Counted from the stretch's first letter, positions 29,065 through 39,776 are shown. The stretch is 64,000 bases of DNA from Microbacterium sp. LCT-H2 (GCF_001866135.1 NZ_MODW01000002.1:372001-436000); one strand, 5' to 3'. Notes: generated by a model from the sequence alone, not told the origin. Numbers and translations are program-made.

Positions 29065-30480
29065 TCAGACGGCGAGCTCGATCTCGCCCGCGGCGATGTC
29101 CACGCGCACGACGCGCAGCCGCACCACATCGCCGGGCTTCGTGTCGGGGGTCACCGGCGCGGTCGTCGTCACCGCAGGCTCCGCGATCTGGACAGCAGCC
29201 CGCTCGCCTCGGAGCTCGATGACCGTCGCCTCGACCGACTGTCCCACCAGAGGTGTGAGCAGCGCGGCCTCGACGCGGTTCACGGTGTCCGCGTCCAGCT
29301 GCGACGCCCGTCGGCCCGAGGCCTGCATGAGCGCGGGGAGGTCGCCGAGGGAGGAGCGCACCCACTCCGGCACCGGCTGTCCCGTCGACACGGCGAGGCA
29401 GATCGTGAGGACCCAGCGGTCGACGAGCCTCCGGAGGGGAGCGGTCGCGTGCGCGTACGGGGCTCCGATCGCGGCCTGCACGGCGTCGGCGGGCGGCTCC
29501 CCGTCGAACACGAGGTACCCGGCACCGCGGAACAGCGAGGCGGCGGCTTCCAGCACCGGCAGGGTCATCGGGTCGGAGCGGTCGAGGCCGCGGAGGTACT
29601 CGCCGTAGGTGCCGCCGGTCCATGGCCGCCCGAGCGCCTCCGTCTGGTGCCGGAAGGCCGCGAAAACCGTCTCGTCGGGTTCCGGCATCGTGCGGAGGAT
29701 GCCGGCGCCCGCGTCGATCATGAGCGCCGCGGCCGCCATCCCGGTCATGAGCGACAGCTGCGCGTTCCACTCCTCGACGGGCAACGGGCTACGACGCTCG
29801 ATCGCGTAGGAGCCGTCCTCGGTGCGCACGACCTCCTCGTCCGGGACGTTGAGGCTGGCTCCGCCCCTTCGGCGCTCCTGCTCGAGGCGGAGGGCACCGA
29901 TCTCCGGCAGCAGCGCCGCGTGGCCGCCGTCGCCCCGGTCCAGCGCCTCCTGGGTGGAGGCGTAGTCGAGCTGAGCACGGGACCGGATGAGGGCGCGCTC
30001 CAGCCGGAAGTCGGTCACGGTGCCCGCGGCGTCCAGCGCGAACGTCCACACGAGTGCGGGACGGTCGACATCGGGGAGCAGGGAGACGCGGTCCTCGCTC
30101 AGCACCGGCGGATGCAGCGGGATCGTGCCGTCCGCGGCGTACAGGGTCTGTCCCCGTCGGCGGGCCTCCGCGTCCACGGCACCACCGGGGGTGACGAAAC
30201 CCGGCACGTCCGCGATGGCGTACCGCACCCGATAGCCGTCGCCGTCGCGTTCGAGGTGGAAGGCCTGGTCGAGGTCACGGGCGCCCGTCGGGTCGAGGGT
30301 CGCGAACGGGATGTTCGTGAGGTCGAGATCCGGGGTCGTCGCCGAGGCCGCCTCCGCCTCGGCGAGCACGTCGGCGGGAAACGCGGTCGGTGTGTCCAGG
30401 TTCTCCCGGAGCGCCGAGAGCGCCGCGGCGAGGTCGGTCTGGGCGGCGGAGGGGGCGACATGCGAGCGGCGCTGGGGCAT
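29065..30480 (-). CDS. RNB-domain (RNase II/R family) ribonuclease
   Basis: 471 residues. The RNB catalytic core begins at about residue 55; the conserved acidic site is DPTGARDLDQAF (about 63-74) with a second set in YAIADVPGFV (about 87-96). GTYGEYLRGLD and APLRRLVDRWV are also family motifs. It lacks the N-terminal cold-shock domains of full RNase II/R (usual length 640-800) and has only a weak C-terminal S1-like segment, as in the compact actinobacterial members. Predicted 3'-5' RNA decay. TAGGCT lies 6 nt before the ATG. Confidence 0.85.
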   Translation of the reverse strand: MPQRRSHVAPSAAQTDLAAALSALRENLDTPTAFPADVLAEAEAASATTPDLDLTNIPFATLDPTGARDLDQAFHLERDGDGYRVRYAIADVPGFVTPGGAVDAEARRRGQTLYAADGTIPLHPPVLSEDRVSLLPDVDRPALVWTFALDAAGTVTDFRLERALIRSRAQLDYASTQEALDRGDGGHAALLPEIGALRLEQERRRGGASLNVPDEEVVRTEDGSYAIERRSPLPVEEWNAQLSLMTGMAAAALMIDAGAGILRTMPEPDETVFAAFRHQTEALGRPWTGGTYGEYLRGLDRSDPMTLPVLEAAASLFRGAGYLVFDGEPPADAVQAAIGAPYAHATAPLRRLVDRWVLTICLAVSTGQPVPEWVRSSLGDLPALMQASGRRASQLDADTVNRVEAALLTPLVGQSVEATVIELRGERAAVQIAEPAVTTTAPVTPDTKPGDVVRLRVVRVDIAAGEIELAV

Positions 30481-30558
30481 GCCGCCAGCCTAGGTCGACC
30501 GCCGCCCCGATCCGGGGCATCCGGCCCGCGTGCCCGCACCGGCCGCTAGCGTGGGGAC

Positions 30559-31329
30559 ATGACCACTGCTGCCAAGGCCCAGACCCTCGTCGGACTCTAT
30601 GACGCCCCGGAGATCCTCCGTGTGGTGAACGTGTGGGATGTCGTCTCCGCACGCGCCGTCGCCGCGCTGCCGGAGACGAAGGCGATCGCCACCGCCGGTC
30701 ACGGCATCGCCGCGTCGTTCGGCTACGACGACGGCGACACCCCGCGTGACGTCATGATCGACATGGTCGGCCGGATCGCGGCGGCCGTGTCGGTCCCCGT
30801 CACCGCCGACCTGGACGACGGGTACGGCGACGCGGGGGAGACCACCCGCCTCGCGATCGCGGCCGGCGTCGTCGGCGCGAACGTCGAGGACCGCCTCAAG
30901 CCGCTCGACGAATCGGTCGCCGTCGTCGAGGCCATCGTGAAGGCTGCGGAGGCCGAGGGCGTCCCGTTCGCCCTCAACGCCCGTACCGACGCCTTCGTGC
31001 GTGCCGGGTCGCGCCCCGTGGAGGAGAGCATCGCGGACGCGATCCAGCGCGGGCGTGCGTTCCTCGATGCGGGTGCCACCGCGGTGTTCGTCCCCGGCAT
31101 CCTCGACGCGAACGTCACCCGTCAGCTCGTCGAGGGGATCGGCGAGCGCAAGGTCAGCGTGATCGGCATCCCCGGCGCGCTCGCCGCCTCCGAGTACGAG
31201 AAGCTCGGCGTGGCCCGCATCTCCTACGGTCCGCTGCCGCAGCGCGTGGCGCTCACGGCTCTGCAGGAGCTCGCCGAGAGCCTCTACGGCGGCGGTGTCG
31301 TGCCGCAGGGACTCCCGGCCCTCAACTGA
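30559..31329 (+). CDS. Isocitrate lyase/PEP mutase superfamily protein
   Basis: 256 residues of TIM-barrel fold. Metal site VTADLDDGYGD (about 76-86), NVEDR (about 110-114) and NARTDAF (about 141-147) mark the phosphoenolpyruvate mutase/methylisocitrate lyase superfamily. The KKCGH motif of true isocitrate lyase is absent, so it is more likely an oxaloacetate hydrolase or phosphonopyruvate hydrolase-like enzyme; the substrate cannot be decided. TAGCGT (30547-30552) is 6 nt before the ATG. It diverges from the RNB gene. Confidence 0.82.
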   Translation: MTTAAKAQTLVGLYDAPEILRVVNVWDVVSARAVAALPETKAIATAGHGIAASFGYDDGDTPRDVMIDMVGRIAAAVSVPVTADLDDGYGDAGETTRLAIAAGVVGANVEDRLKPLDESVAVVEAIVKAAEAEGVPFALNARTDAFVRAGSRPVEESIADAIQRGRAFLDAGATAVFVPGILDANVTRQLVEGIGERKVSVIGIPGALAASEYEKLGVARISYGPLPQRVALTALQELAESLYGGGVVPQGLPALN

Positions 31330-31368
31330 GCGACGAGGCGGGTGACCGCGGCTCACTACACTTGAGCC

Positions 31369-33129
31369 GTGGTCACTCGTCTTTCGAACTTCTTCCTCCG
31401 TACGCTCCGCGAAGATCCTGCCGGTGCCGAGGTCGCCAGTCACAAGCTGCTGATCCGCGCCGGGTACATCCGACCGCAGGCGGCGGGCATCTTCGCGTGG
31501 CTGCCGCTGGGTCTGCGCGTCAAGGCGAAGATCGAGACCGTCATCCGCGAGGAGATGGCCGCCGCGGGTGCCCAGGAGGTGCACTTCCCCGCGTTGATGC
31601 CGCGCGAGGCGTACGAGGCCACCGGCCGCTGGGACGAGTACGGCGATCTGCTGTTCCGCCTCCAGGACCGCAAGGGCGGGGACTACCTGCTGGCGCCGAC
31701 GCACGAGGAAGCGTTCACGCTGCTCGTGAAGGATCTGTACTCGTCGTACAAGGACCTGCCGCTGACGATCTTCCAGATCCAGGACAAGTATCGCGACGAG
31801 GCCCGGCCCCGCGCCGGGCTCCTCCGCGGCCGCGAGTTCACGATGAAGGACGCCTACTCCTTCGACTCCTCCGACGAGGGGCTGGACGCGAGCTACCAGG
31901 CGCAGCGGGACGCGTACGAGCGCATCTTCCAGCGGCTGGGCCTCGAGTACGCGATCGTGCAGGCCGACGCGGGGGCCATGGGCGGTTCGCGCAGCGAGGA
32001 GTTCCTGCACCCGACCCCCGTGGGCGAGGACACGTTCGTCCGCAGCGCCGGCGGCTACGCGGCCAACGTCGAGGCCTTCAGCACGCCCGTCCCGGCTCCG
32101 GTCCCGTTCGACGCCGACGGCGCCCCCGTGATCTTCGACTCGCCCGACACCCCGACCATCGAGACGCTCGTGGCGCACTGCAACCGTGAGCTCGACGGCG
32201 GGTACACCGCGGCCGACACGCTCAAGAACGTCGTCCTCGCCCTGAAGCACCTCGACGGCACCCGTGAGCTCGTGATCGTCGGCATCCCCGGCGACCGCGA
32301 GGTGGACGAGAAGCGCGCTGAGGTGGCGTTCGCCCCGGCGGAGGTCGAGACCGCCACCGCGGACGACTTCGAGAACAACCCGCTGCTGGTGAAGGGCTAC
32401 ATCGGTCCGTGGTCGCCCACGGGTGCCGTGCTGGGCGAGGAGTCCGCCACGGGCATCCGCTACCTCGTCGACCCCCGCGTGAGCGAGGGCACGAGCTGGG
32501 TCACCGGCGCGAACATCGACCAGAAGCACGCGCACTCGGTCGTCGCCGGGCGCGACTTCGAGGCGGACGGCATCGTGGAGATCGCGAACGTGCGTGCCGG
32601 CGACCCGGCGCCCGACGGCTCCGGTCCGGTCGAGCTCGCCCGCGGCATGGAGATCGGTCACGTCTTCCAGCTCGGGCGGAAGTACGCGGAGGCGCTCGGC
32701 CTCAAGGTCCTCAACGAGAACGGCAAGCTCGTCACGGTCACCATGGGGTCGTACGGCATCGGCGTCACCCGGATCCTGGCGATCATCGCGGAGCTGAACA
32801 ACGACGACAAGGGCCTGATCTGGCCGGCCTCGGTCGCGCCGTTCGACGTGCAGGTCGTCGCCGCCGGTCGCGACCAGGTCGCCTTCGACGTCGCGGAAGA
32901 CCTCTCGGCTCAGCTCGAGGCCGCAGGGCTCGACGTGCTGTACGACGACCGTCCGAAGGTGTCACCGGGGGTCAAGTTCGGCGACGCCGAGCTCGTCGGG
33001 GTCCCGAAGATCGTGATCGTCGGTCGCGGTGCCGCCGACGGCCAGGTCGAGTTCTGGGACCGTCGCACGGGGGAGCGCGAGGCGGTCTCGGTCGCCGAGG
33101 CCGTGGAGCGGCTCTCCGCCACGCGCTGA
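31369..33129 (+). CDS. proS: Prolyl-tRNA synthetase
   Basis: 586 residues, bacterial-type class II synthetase. Motif 1 (PRYP-type) region near [18 protein letters not shown], motif 2 [23 protein letters not shown] (about 139-161), the INS editing domain between about residues 220 and 400, motif 3 [12 protein letters not shown] (about 461-472) and the anticodon-binding domain at the end. GTG start preceded by TACACT (31357-31362) with a 6-nt gap. It is the last plus-strand gene before the PPOX/LOG divergent pair. Confidence 0.96.
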   Translation: MVTRLSNFFLRTLREDPAGAEVASHKLLIRAGYIRPQAAGIFAWLPLGLRVKAKIETVIREEMAAAGAQEVHFPALMPREAYEATGRWDEYGDLLFRLQDRKGGDYLLAPTHEEAFTLLVKDLYSSYKDLPLTIFQIQDKYRDEARPRAGLLRGREFTMKDAYSFDSSDEGLDASYQAQRDAYERIFQRLGLEYAIVQADAGAMGGSRSEEFLHPTPVGEDTFVRSAGGYAANVEAFSTPVPAPVPFDADGAPVIFDSPDTPTIETLVAHCNRELDGGYTAADTLKNVVLALKHLDGTRELVIVGIPGDREVDEKRAEVAFAPAEVETATADDFENNPLLVKGYIGPWSPTGAVLGEESATGIRYLVDPRVSEGTSWVTGANIDQKHAHSVVAGRDFEADGIVEIANVRAGDPAPDGSGPVELARGMEIGHVFQLGRKYAEALGLKVLNENGKLVTVTMGSYGIGVTRILAIIAELNNDDKGLIWPASVAPFDVQVVAAGRDQVAFDVAEDLSAQLEAAGLDVLYDDRPKVSPGVKFGDAELVGVPKIVIVGRGAADGQVEFWDRRTGEREAVSVAEAVERLSATR

Positions 33130-33147
33130 ACCGGCGCTCCCGGTCGC

Positions 33148-33651
33148 TCAGCAAGTGACGCGGCCGTGGTTCATGATGTCGTCGTCCGGGGTGTCTCGGG
33201 TCACCAGCGCCTTGAGCGCCCCGGCGGCCATCGCGACCTTGCCCTTCGCCGGCTCCCAGAACTCGGCGACGACCGGGGTGACCGCGAGCAGGGCGATGCC
33301 GGGGGTCTCCAGCCCGTCCTCGAACCAGATGTCGAGGGAGGGGGAGTAGAGCTCCTCCATCTTCGCGCGATCGTGGACGACCTCGGCGGTGCCGGCGACG
33401 GACACATAGCGCATGCCCTTGGCGTCGCAGTACGCGAGACCGACATCATGGTGGCGGCGCGCCTCCTCGACCTTCTCCGTGTCCTCCGCGGTGAAGAACC
33501 AGATGGCACCCGCCTCGTCCATCTGCCTGGTCGACATCGGCCGGCTGACGAGGTTCCCGTCCGGGTCGGTGGTGGTGAGCATGGTGAAGTCGATGTCCTC
33601 CACGAGTTCCTTGATGCGGGCGAGGGCCTCGGGTCCGGTGATCTCTGTCAT
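33148..33651 (-). CDS. General stress protein 26-like PPOX-fold (flavin-binding) protein
   Basis: 167 residues of split-barrel fold related to pyridoxamine 5'-phosphate oxidase. FTMLTTTDPDGNLVSRPMS (about 22-40) and AIWFFTAEDTEKVEEARR are typical of the general stress protein family, which binds FMN or F420. No catalytic assignment is possible. Start ATG at 33651; CACCAT lies 6 nt upstream and is a weak -10 candidate within the palindrome GGTGGCGCCACC. It diverges from the LOG gene. Confidence 0.78.
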   Translation of the reverse strand: MTEITGPEALARIKELVEDIDFTMLTTTDPDGNLVSRPMSTRQMDEAGAIWFFTAEDTEKVEEARRHHDVGLAYCDAKGMRYVSVAGTAEVVHDRAKMEELYSPSLDIWFEDGLETPGIALLAVTPVVAEFWEPAKGKVAMAAGALKALVTRDTPDDDIMNHGRVTC

Positions 33652-33786
33652 GTCGCCATGGTGGCGCCACCGCCGACCGAAGGCACGGGCGTTGACACCG
33701 CGTCCCGGCCGTGCTGCGGAGCGCGGGCGCGCGGATCCTCGGCGTTGCGTCCCGCCGCCTTGGTGCCGCGTGGGACGCTGGGGGGC

Positions 33787-34827
33787 ATGACCGAGGAACC
33801 GCTGCCGGCCGCTCTGAGCGACGAGATCAACCATGTGCTCGACGAAGCGGGGGTGTCCTCGGACCGTCGGCTCGTGATGCGGATGCTCCGCACGGCGCTG
33901 CTCCTCGGTGAGGACGACACCGACCGCCTCGACCTCAAGATCGCCTCCGCCGCCCTGGCCGAGATGCGCGACGCGTTCCGCCTCTTCGCCCCGTTCCGCG
34001 GGGTGCCGAAGGTGACGGTGTTCGGGTCCGCGCGCACCCTCCACGACGACCCGCTGTACCTGCAGGCGCGCGATGTCGCCGCGGCGCTCGCGAACGACGG
34101 CTGGATGGTGGTGACGGGCGCCGGCCCCGGGATCATGCAGGCCGCCGCCGAGGGGGCGGGGCCCGCGCTGTCGCTCGGCGTCTCCATCCGGCTCCCCTTC
34201 GAGGAGAGGGCGAACAGTCTCGTCGCGGGAAGCGATCAGGTCGTCGCGATGAAGTACTTCTTCACCCGCAAGCTCATGCTCATCAAGGAGTCGAGCGGCT
34301 TCATCTGCCTTCCGGGCGGGTTCGGCACGCTCGACGAGATGTTCGAGCTGCTCACCCTGCAGCAGACGGGGAAGGCCGAGCCGACGCCGATCGTGCTGCT
34401 CGACGAGAAGGGCGGATCGTTCTGGCAGGGGATGCGGCGCTTCGTCGACGAGCACCTCGCGCCGATGGGGGTGATCTCCCCCGGGGACTTCGATCGCGTC
34501 GTCATCACCGACTCGGTCGAGGAGGCCCGGGCCGAGATCACCGGGTTCTGGCGCAACTACGACTCGCTGCGGTGGGTGGGGGACACGCTCGTGCTGCGAC
34601 TCAAGGCCGAGCCGACGGACGCAGAGATCGAGGAGCTGAACACCGCCTTCGCGACGCTTCTGTCCTCGGGGCGCATCGAACGGACGGCTCCGCGTTCCCC
34701 GGAGGTGGCCGACGACGACCGGCTCGACCTCCCGCGCCTCGCCCTGCACCTGGATCAGCGTCAGGTGGGCAACCTCTTCCGCCTCATCGGCGCCCTCAAC
34801 GCTCTCCCGTCCGCGCCGAAGGCCTGA
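33787..34827 (+). CDS. LOG family protein (cytokinin riboside monophosphate phosphoribohydrolase-like)
   Basis: 346 residues. The core holds VTGAGPGIMQAAAEGA (about 116-131) and the signature PGGFGTLDEMFE (about 177-188), which build the nucleotide-monophosphate site; GSAR (about 80-83) is the P-loop-like N-terminal motif. Longer than plant LOG proteins by about 120 residues, with extra N- and C-terminal regions. Predicted to hydrolyse AMP or a related nucleotide at the N-glycosidic bond. ATG at 33787 chosen; the upstream open frame has no support. Confidence 0.82.
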   Translation: MTEEPLPAALSDEINHVLDEAGVSSDRRLVMRMLRTALLLGEDDTDRLDLKIASAALAEMRDAFRLFAPFRGVPKVTVFGSARTLHDDPLYLQARDVAAALANDGWMVVTGAGPGIMQAAAEGAGPALSLGVSIRLPFEERANSLVAGSDQVVAMKYFFTRKLMLIKESSGFICLPGGFGTLDEMFELLTLQQTGKAEPTPIVLLDEKGGSFWQGMRRFVDEHLAPMGVISPGDFDRVVITDSVEEARAEITGFWRNYDSLRWVGDTLVLRLKAEPTDAEIEELNTAFATLLSSGRIERTAPRSPEVADDDRLDLPRLALHLDQRQVGNLFRLIGALNALPSAPKA

Positions 34828-34921
34828 CCCCCGCGGGTTCTCACGACGCAACAGGCGTCCGCGCGGAGACAGGCTTCTCGCACACGGAGCGCGTGGTGTC
34901 GCGGGACTGCCTGTGCCCGCG
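34822..34921. repeat. GCCTG/CAGGC intergenic repeat cluster C
   Basis: Units ACAGGC (34851-34856), GCGCGGAGACAGGC (ending 34874) and GCCTGTGCCCGCG (34909-34921), with a further GCCTGACCCCCGCG that overlaps the LOG gene stop codon. Confidence 0.55.
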
Positions 34922-34953
34922 AGGACTGGATGGCCCGGGGGTGCGGCACACGG

Positions 34954-34959
34954 TATCGT
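34954..34959 (+). promoter_or_regulatory. Possible -10 element TATCGT for nusA-infB
   Basis: TATCGT is followed by about 56 bases before the nusA ATG. The -35 is not clear. Confidence 0.4.
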
Positions 34960-35015
34960 TGTACGGATGTCGCGCGTGCATTCGGGCGCGACGAGAGCTG
35001 AATAGGGAGGCCGTC

Positions 35016-35999
35016 ATGGACATCGAACTGAGTCTGCTGCGAGGGATCGAGAAGGAGAAGGCGATCCCGTTCGACGAGCTCGTCGCGATCATCGAGCAGG
35101 CGATCCTGACCGCGTACTCCAAGCACGTCTCGCCCGACGGTGCCACGCCCGAGGGTGTCCGCGTGCACCTCGACCGCAAGACCGGCCACGTCGCCGTCCT
35201 CCAGGTCGTCCGCGACGACGAGGGCGCGATCATCGGCGAGGAGGAGACGACCCCGGACGACTTCGGTCGCATCGCCGCGTTCGCCGCCAAGCAGGTGATC
35301 AGCCAGCGCCTCCGGGACATCGCCGATGACGCCGTCCTCGGGGAGTTCAAGGGCAAGGAGGGCGACATCGTCGCCGGCGTGATCCAGCAGGGGCCCAACC
35401 CGCGCATGATCCACGTCGACCTCGGCACCGTCGAGGCGATCCTCCCGCCCGAGGAGCAGGTACCCGGCGAGGAGTACACGCACGGGTCTCGTCTCCGCGT
35501 CTACGTGACCAGCGTCGCCAAGGGGCTCAAGGGCCCGCAGATCACCGTCTCGCGCACGCACCCGGGTCTGGTCCGCAAGCTCTTCGCGCTCGAGGTGCCG
35601 GAGATCGCCGCGGGGCTCGTCGAGATCGTGGCGCTCGCGCGCGAGGCGGGCCACCGGACCAAGATCGCTGTCAAGGCGAACGACCCGGCGATCAACGCCA
35701 AGGGTGCCTGCATCGGTGAGATGGGCCGCCGTGTGCGTGCTGTCACCGAGGAGCTGGCGGGGGAGAAGATCGACATCGTCGACTACGACGCCGACCTGCC
35801 GACGTTCGTGGCGCACGCGCTGTCGCCCGCGAAGGTCACGAGCTCGTTCGTGCTCGATGCGAGCACCAAGGCCGTCCGCGCCCTCGTGCCGGACTACCAG
35901 CTGTCGCTCGCCATCGGCAAGGAGGGCCAGAACGCGCGTCTGGCTGCCAAGCTCACGGGCGCCAAGATCGACATCCAGCCGGACAGCGTCCTCGACTGA
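35016..35999 (+). CDS. nusA: Transcription termination/antitermination protein NusA
   Basis: 327 residues: N-terminal RNA-polymerase-binding domain (about 1-105), S1 domain (about 110-180, from [24 protein letters not shown]), KH1 (about 195-270, with [24 protein letters not shown] region) and KH2 to the end. The C-terminal acidic repeats of E. coli NusA are absent, as in other Gram-positive proteins. AGGGAGG precedes the ATG at a 5-nt gap. No rimP lies between the LOG gene and nusA. Confidence 0.95.
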   Translation: MDIELSLLRGIEKEKAIPFDELVAIIEQAILTAYSKHVSPDGATPEGVRVHLDRKTGHVAVLQVVRDDEGAIIGEEETTPDDFGRIAAFAAKQVISQRLRDIADDAVLGEFKGKEGDIVAGVIQQGPNPRMIHVDLGTVEAILPPEEQVPGEEYTHGSRLRVYVTSVAKGLKGPQITVSRTHPGLVRKLFALEVPEIAAGLVEIVALAREAGHRTKIAVKANDPAINAKGACIGEMGRRVRAVTEELAGEKIDIVDYDADLPTFVAHALSPAKVTSSFVLDASTKAVRALVPDYQLSLAIGKEGQNARLAAKLTGAKIDIQPDSVLD

Positions 36000-36004
36000 T
36001 CCCT

Positions 36005-36044
36005 GTCCGTCCTCGCGCCACGCCCGGCGGCGGCGAGGACGGAC
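36005..36044 (+). terminator. Intercistronic hairpin nusA-ylxR
   Basis: Perfect 12-bp arms GTCCGTCCTCGC (36005-36016) and GCGAGGACGGAC (36033-36044). No T run follows, so it may attenuate, protect the 3' end or serve as an RNase block rather than a true terminator. A TAAGAT box follows at 36057. Confidence 0.5.
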
Positions 36045-36060
36045 GGAACGCAGGTGTAAG

Positions 36061-36315
36061 ATGGAACCCGTACGAACGTGCGTCGGTTGCCGCACGCGTG
36101 CTCCCCGGTCCACTCTGCTCAGGGTGGTTGCCCAGAACGACACTCTCATCCCCGATGAGCGTGCTGTCCTGCCGGGGCGCGGCGCGTGGGTGCATCCGAC
36201 ACCCGAGTGCATGGAAGCCGCTCTGCGGCGTCGAGCTTTCGGAAGAGCACTGCGTGTGACCACTCAGCTGGACACACGGACCTTCGAACAGCACCCACCA
36301 AGAAACAAAGGCTGA
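36061..36315 (+). CDS. ylxR: YlxR family nucleic-acid-binding protein (DUF448)
   Basis: 84 residues. The family signature is at the start, [20 protein letters not shown] (about 4-23), with [12 protein letters not shown] (about 40-51). YlxR binds RNA/RNase P in some bacteria and acts as a regulator in B. subtilis. It lies in the conserved nusA-ylxR-infB order, 61 bases after nusA. Weak GCAGGTG ribosome binding site. Confidence 0.9.
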   Translation: MEPVRTCVGCRTRAPRSTLLRVVAQNDTLIPDERAVLPGRGAWVHPTPECMEAALRRRAFGRALRVTTQLDTRTFEQHPPRNKG

Positions 36316-36368
36316 ACAGCTATGGAAACAAAGTGAACGGCTCGAAATGAGACCCGTCCGCGACTAGT

Positions 36369-36391
36369 GGTCTGCCCTGTCTGGGCAGACC
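36369..36391 (+). promoter_or_regulatory. Hairpin between ylxR and infB
   Basis: Perfect 9-bp arms GGTCTGCCC (36369-36377) and GGGCAGACC (36383-36391) with a TGTCT loop, 19 bases before the infB GTG. It may tune read-through or mRNA stability. Confidence 0.45.
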
Positions 36392-36409
36392 GACCCAGAC
36401 AGGAGAATT

Positions 36410-39130
36410 GTGGCTGGTAAACCACGCGTACATGAGATCGCCGCCGAACTCGGCGTCGACAGCAAGGTCGCTCTTGCGAAGCTCAAGGAACTCGGCGAGT
36501 TCGTGAAGAGCCCGTCGTCGACGGTCGAGCCCCCGGTGGCGCGCAAGCTGCGCGCCGCGATCGAGGCCGACCCGTCGCTCAAGGCGGGGTCTGAGCCCGC
36601 TGCCGCGAAGCCCGCGGCGAAGCCGGCACCGAAGTCCTCGGCGCCCACCCCCGGTCCGAAGCCCGGCCCCAAGCCGGGTCCCGCGGCTCCTGCCGCTCCG
36701 GCACCGGCACCCGCTCCCGCGGCGGAGAAGGCTCCGGCGCCCGCGAAGCCGTCGGCTCCGGCTCCGGCCGCACCGTCCTCCGGTGACGGCAACGCGCCGA
36801 AGCCCGGCGCGCCGCGTCCCGGCAACAATCCGTTCTCGTCCGCGCAGGGCATGGGCCAGCGTCCCGCCGGTCCTCGTCCCGGCAACAACCCCTTCGCCTC
36901 CGCGCAGGGGATGGGCCAGCGGCCGACCCCCGGCAACATCCCGCGCCCGCAGGCGCCCCGTCCCGGCGCTCCGCGCCCGGGTGCCCCTCGTCCCGGCTCG
37001 CCGCGACCCGGTGCACCCCGCGGCGGTCAGGGTGGTCGTCCCGGTGCTCCGTTCCAGCAGCGTACGGGCGGCCCCGGTCGTCCCGGCGGTGGTGGCGGTC
37101 CCGGTGCAGGTCCCCGTCCCGGCGGTGGTTTCGCCGGTCGTCCCGGTGGCGGCGGTGGCCGTGGCCGCGGTCCCGGCGGTGGTACCGCCGGCGCCTTCGG
37201 CAAGGGCGGTGGCAAGAGCAAGCAGCGCAAGTCGCGGCGGGCGAAGCGGCAAGAATTCGAGATGCGGAGCGCCCCGGTCGTCGGTGGCGTCAACGTCACC
37301 CGCGGCAACGGGGAGATCATCCGCATGCGTCGTGGCGCGTCCATCGCGGACTTCGCCGACAAGATCGAGTCCCTGACCGGCTACACCGTGCAGCCGGGCA
37401 CCCTCGTCACGATCCTCTTCAACCTCGGCGAGATGGCCACGGCCACCGAGTCGCTGGATGAGGCCACGTTCGAGGTCCTCGGTGAGGAGCTGGGCTACAA
37501 GGTCCAGATGGTCTCGCCTGAGGACGAGGACAAGGAGCTCCTCGAGGGCTTCGGTCTCGACCTCGAGAAGGAGCTGGAGGAGGAGAGCGAGGACGACCTC
37601 GAGATCCGTCCCCCGGTGGTCACCGTCATGGGTCACGTCGACCACGGTAAGACCCGCCTTCTCGACGCGATCCGTCAGACCAACGTGATCGAGGGTGAGG
37701 CCGGCGGCATCACTCAGCACATCGGTGCCTACCAGGTCTGGACCGAGCACGAGGGCATCGAGCGGGCGATCACGTTCATCGACACCCCCGGTCACGAGGC
37801 GTTCACCGCCATGCGTGCCCGTGGTGCACAGGTCACCGACCTGGCGATCCTGGTGGTCGCGGCCGACGACGGCATCATGCCGCAGACGGTCGAGGCGCTG
37901 AACCACGCTCAGGCGGCGAACGTGCCGATCGTGGTCGCGGTGAACAAGGTCGACAAGCCCGAGGCCAACCCGGCCAAGGTGCGTCAGCAGCTCACCGAGT
38001 ACGGTCTGGTGGCCGAGGAGTACGGCGGCGACGTCATGTTCGTCGACGTGTCGGCCCGGGCCAACACCGGTATCCAGGAGCTCCTGGACGCGGTGCTGCT
38101 CACGGCGGACGCCGGTCTCGACCTCACCGCCAACCCGAACAAGGCCGCTCGCGGTGTCGCCATCGAGGCGAAGCTCGACAAGGGCCGCGGTTCGGTCGCG
38201 ACGGTGCTGATCCAGTCCGGAACCCTCCGGGTGGGCGATGCGATCGTGGCGGGCACCGCTTACGGCCGCGTCCGCGCGATGATCGACGAGAACGGCGAGA
38301 TCGTCGAGGCGGCCGCGCCGTCTCGTCCGGTCCAGGTGCAGGGTCTGAACTCCGTGCCGCGCGCCGGCGACGTCTTCATCGTCACCGAGGAAGACCGCAT
38401 GGCCCGTCAGATCGCGGAGAAGCGCGAAGCCGTCGAGCGCAACGCCCAGCTGGCCAAGGCCCGCAAGCGCATCTCGCTCGAGGACTTCACCCGTGCTCTC
38501 GAAGAGGGCAAGGTCGAGTCGCTCAACCTCGTCATCAAGGGTGACGTCTCCGGTGCCGTCGAGGCGCTGGAGGAGTCGCTCCTCAAGATCGAGGTCGACG
38601 ACTCGGTGCAGCTGCGCATCATCCACCGCGGTGTCGGTGCGATCACCGAGTCCGACGTGAACCTGGCGACGATCGACAACGCGATCATCGTGGGCTTCAA
38701 CGTCCGCCCCGACACGAAGGCGCGCGAGCGCGCCCAGCGTGAGGGTGTGGACATCCGCTTCTACTCCGTCATCTACAACGCGATCGAGGAGATCGAGAGC
38801 TCGCTCAAGGGCATGCTCAAGCCGGAGTACGAAGAGGTCCAGTCGGGTGTCGCCGAGATCCGCGAGGTGTTCCGCTCCTCGAAGTTCGGCAACATCGCCG
38901 GTGTCATCGTGCGGTCGGGGACGATCACGCGCAACGCCAAAGCCCGCGTCATCCGCGACGGCGTCGTCATCGCCGATGGCCTGGCCATCGAGTCGCTGCG
39001 TCGGTTCAAGGACGACGTCACCGAGGTGCGGACGGACTACGAGGCCGGTATCGGCCTCGGCAAGTACAACGACATCCAGGTCGGCGACGAGATCGAGACG
39101 ACCGAGATGGTGGAGAAGCCGCGCGGCTGA
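36410..39130 (+). CDS. infB: Translation initiation factor IF-2
   Basis: 906 residues. N-terminal IF2 domain (about 1-55), then a long low-complexity Pro/Ala/Gly/Arg linker (about 60-285) with repeats such as NNPF(S/A)SAQGMGQRP and RPGAPRPG, then the second IF2 N-domain with a basic start ([14 protein letters not shown], about 266-280). The GTPase domain has G1 GHVDHGKT (about 407-414), G3 DTPGHE and G4 NKVD. It loads fMet-tRNA on the 30S subunit. GTG start after AGGAGA. The size and linker fit actinobacterial IF-2. Confidence 0.96.
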   Translation: MAGKPRVHEIAAELGVDSKVALAKLKELGEFVKSPSSTVEPPVARKLRAAIEADPSLKAGSEPAAAKPAAKPAPKSSAPTPGPKPGPKPGPAAPAAPAPAPAPAAEKAPAPAKPSAPAPAAPSSGDGNAPKPGAPRPGNNPFSSAQGMGQRPAGPRPGNNPFASAQGMGQRPTPGNIPRPQAPRPGAPRPGAPRPGSPRPGAPRGGQGGRPGAPFQQRTGGPGRPGGGGGPGAGPRPGGGFAGRPGGGGGRGRGPGGGTAGAFGKGGGKSKQRKSRRAKRQEFEMRSAPVVGGVNVTRGNGEIIRMRRGASIADFADKIESLTGYTVQPGTLVTILFNLGEMATATESLDEATFEVLGEELGYKVQMVSPEDEDKELLEGFGLDLEKELEEESEDDLEIRPPVVTVMGHVDHGKTRLLDAIRQTNVIEGEAGGITQHIGAYQVWTEHEGIERAITFIDTPGHEAFTAMRARGAQVTDLAILVVAADDGIMPQTVEALNHAQAANVPIVVAVNKVDKPEANPAKVRQQLTEYGLVAEEYGGDVMFVDVSARANTGIQELLDAVLLTADAGLDLTANPNKAARGVAIEAKLDKGRGSVATVLIQSGTLRVGDAIVAGTAYGRVRAMIDENGEIVEAAAPSRPVQVQGLNSVPRAGDVFIVTEEDRMARQIAEKREAVERNAQLAKARKRISLEDFTRALEEGKVESLNLVIKGDVSGAVEALEESLLKIEVDDSVQLRIIHRGVGAITESDVNLATIDNAIIVGFNVRPDTKARERAQREGVDIRFYSVIYNAIEEIESSLKGMLKPEYEEVQSGVAEIREVFRSSKFGNIAGVIVRSGTITRNAKARVIRDGVVIADGLAIESLRRFKDDVTEVRTDYEAGIGLGKYNDIQVGDEIETTEMVEKPRG

Positions 39131-39143
39131 TCCGCACGACTGC

Positions 39144-39187
39144 GGCGGCTGCCTCCTCCTCCCGTGACGGGGGAGGGGGCAGCCGCC
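39144..39187 (+). terminator. Strong hairpin between infB and rbfA
   Basis: Long imperfect inverted repeat starting GGCGGCTGCC (39144) and ending GGCAGCCGCC (39187), no T run after it. It may limit infB-rbfA read-through, although the genes are usually co-transcribed. Confidence 0.5.
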
Positions 39188-39235
39188 TCCGCGGTTCGCT
39201 GGGAGCCGCGATGCACAGAGGTGGGAGAAGGAACT

Positions 39236-39661
39236 ATGGCTGGTGAACGACAGGCCCGACTCGCGGATCGCATCCGCGTGATCCTCGCCGAGCGCTTGGA
39301 GAAGGGGCTGCGCGACCCGCGTCTCGGCTTCGTGACCATCACCGACGTGCGTGTGAGTGGTGATCTGCAGCACGCCTCCGTGTTCTACACGGTGCTCGGT
39401 ACCGAGGAGGAGCGCCTCGCCAGCGGTGCCGCGCTCACGTCCGCGACCGGAATGCTGCGCAGCGAGGTCGGACGACAGCTCAGCACTCGACTCGTCCCCA
39501 CGCTCGAGTTCATCCCGGACGCGCTCCCGGAGAACGCCGATCACATCACCGCTCTGCTGCGCGAGGCGCAGGAGCGCGACGCGGAGGTGGCCAAGCTGGC
39601 CTCGTCCGCGACCCACGCCGGTGAAGCCGACCCCTACCGGTCGGACGACGACGAGGACTGA
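39236..39661 (+). CDS. rbfA: 30S ribosome-binding factor A
   Basis: 141 residues with the KH-like fold of RbfA: RQARLADRIRVILAERL (about 5-21), DPRLGFVTITDVRVSGDLQHASVFYTVLG (about 27-55) and LVPTLEFIPD. It helps 16S maturation in the cold. GAGAAGGA before the ATG; the longer open frame from 39164 runs through the hairpin and is not supported. The C-terminal tail is acidic (RSDDDED). Confidence 0.93.
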   Translation: MAGERQARLADRIRVILAERLEKGLRDPRLGFVTITDVRVSGDLQHASVFYTVLGTEEERLASGAALTSATGMLRSEVGRQLSTRLVPTLEFIPDALPENADHITALLREAQERDAEVAKLASSATHAGEADPYRSDDDED

Positions 39662-39776
39662 TCCCGTCTGATACCCTCAGGTCCGCGGCGGGACAACCGG
39701 TGGATCTGGGGGGATCGACATTCAGCCCACGAGCACGCCCGCGGGGCTCTTCGTCGCGCCTGCCGTCGTCGAGCCG

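Noticed and set aside
36320..39616. 1098-residue minus-strand open frame opposite infB
   Set aside because: Low-complexity, acidic and Arg/Leu-rich shadow of the highly biased infB codons; no start signal and no family motif.
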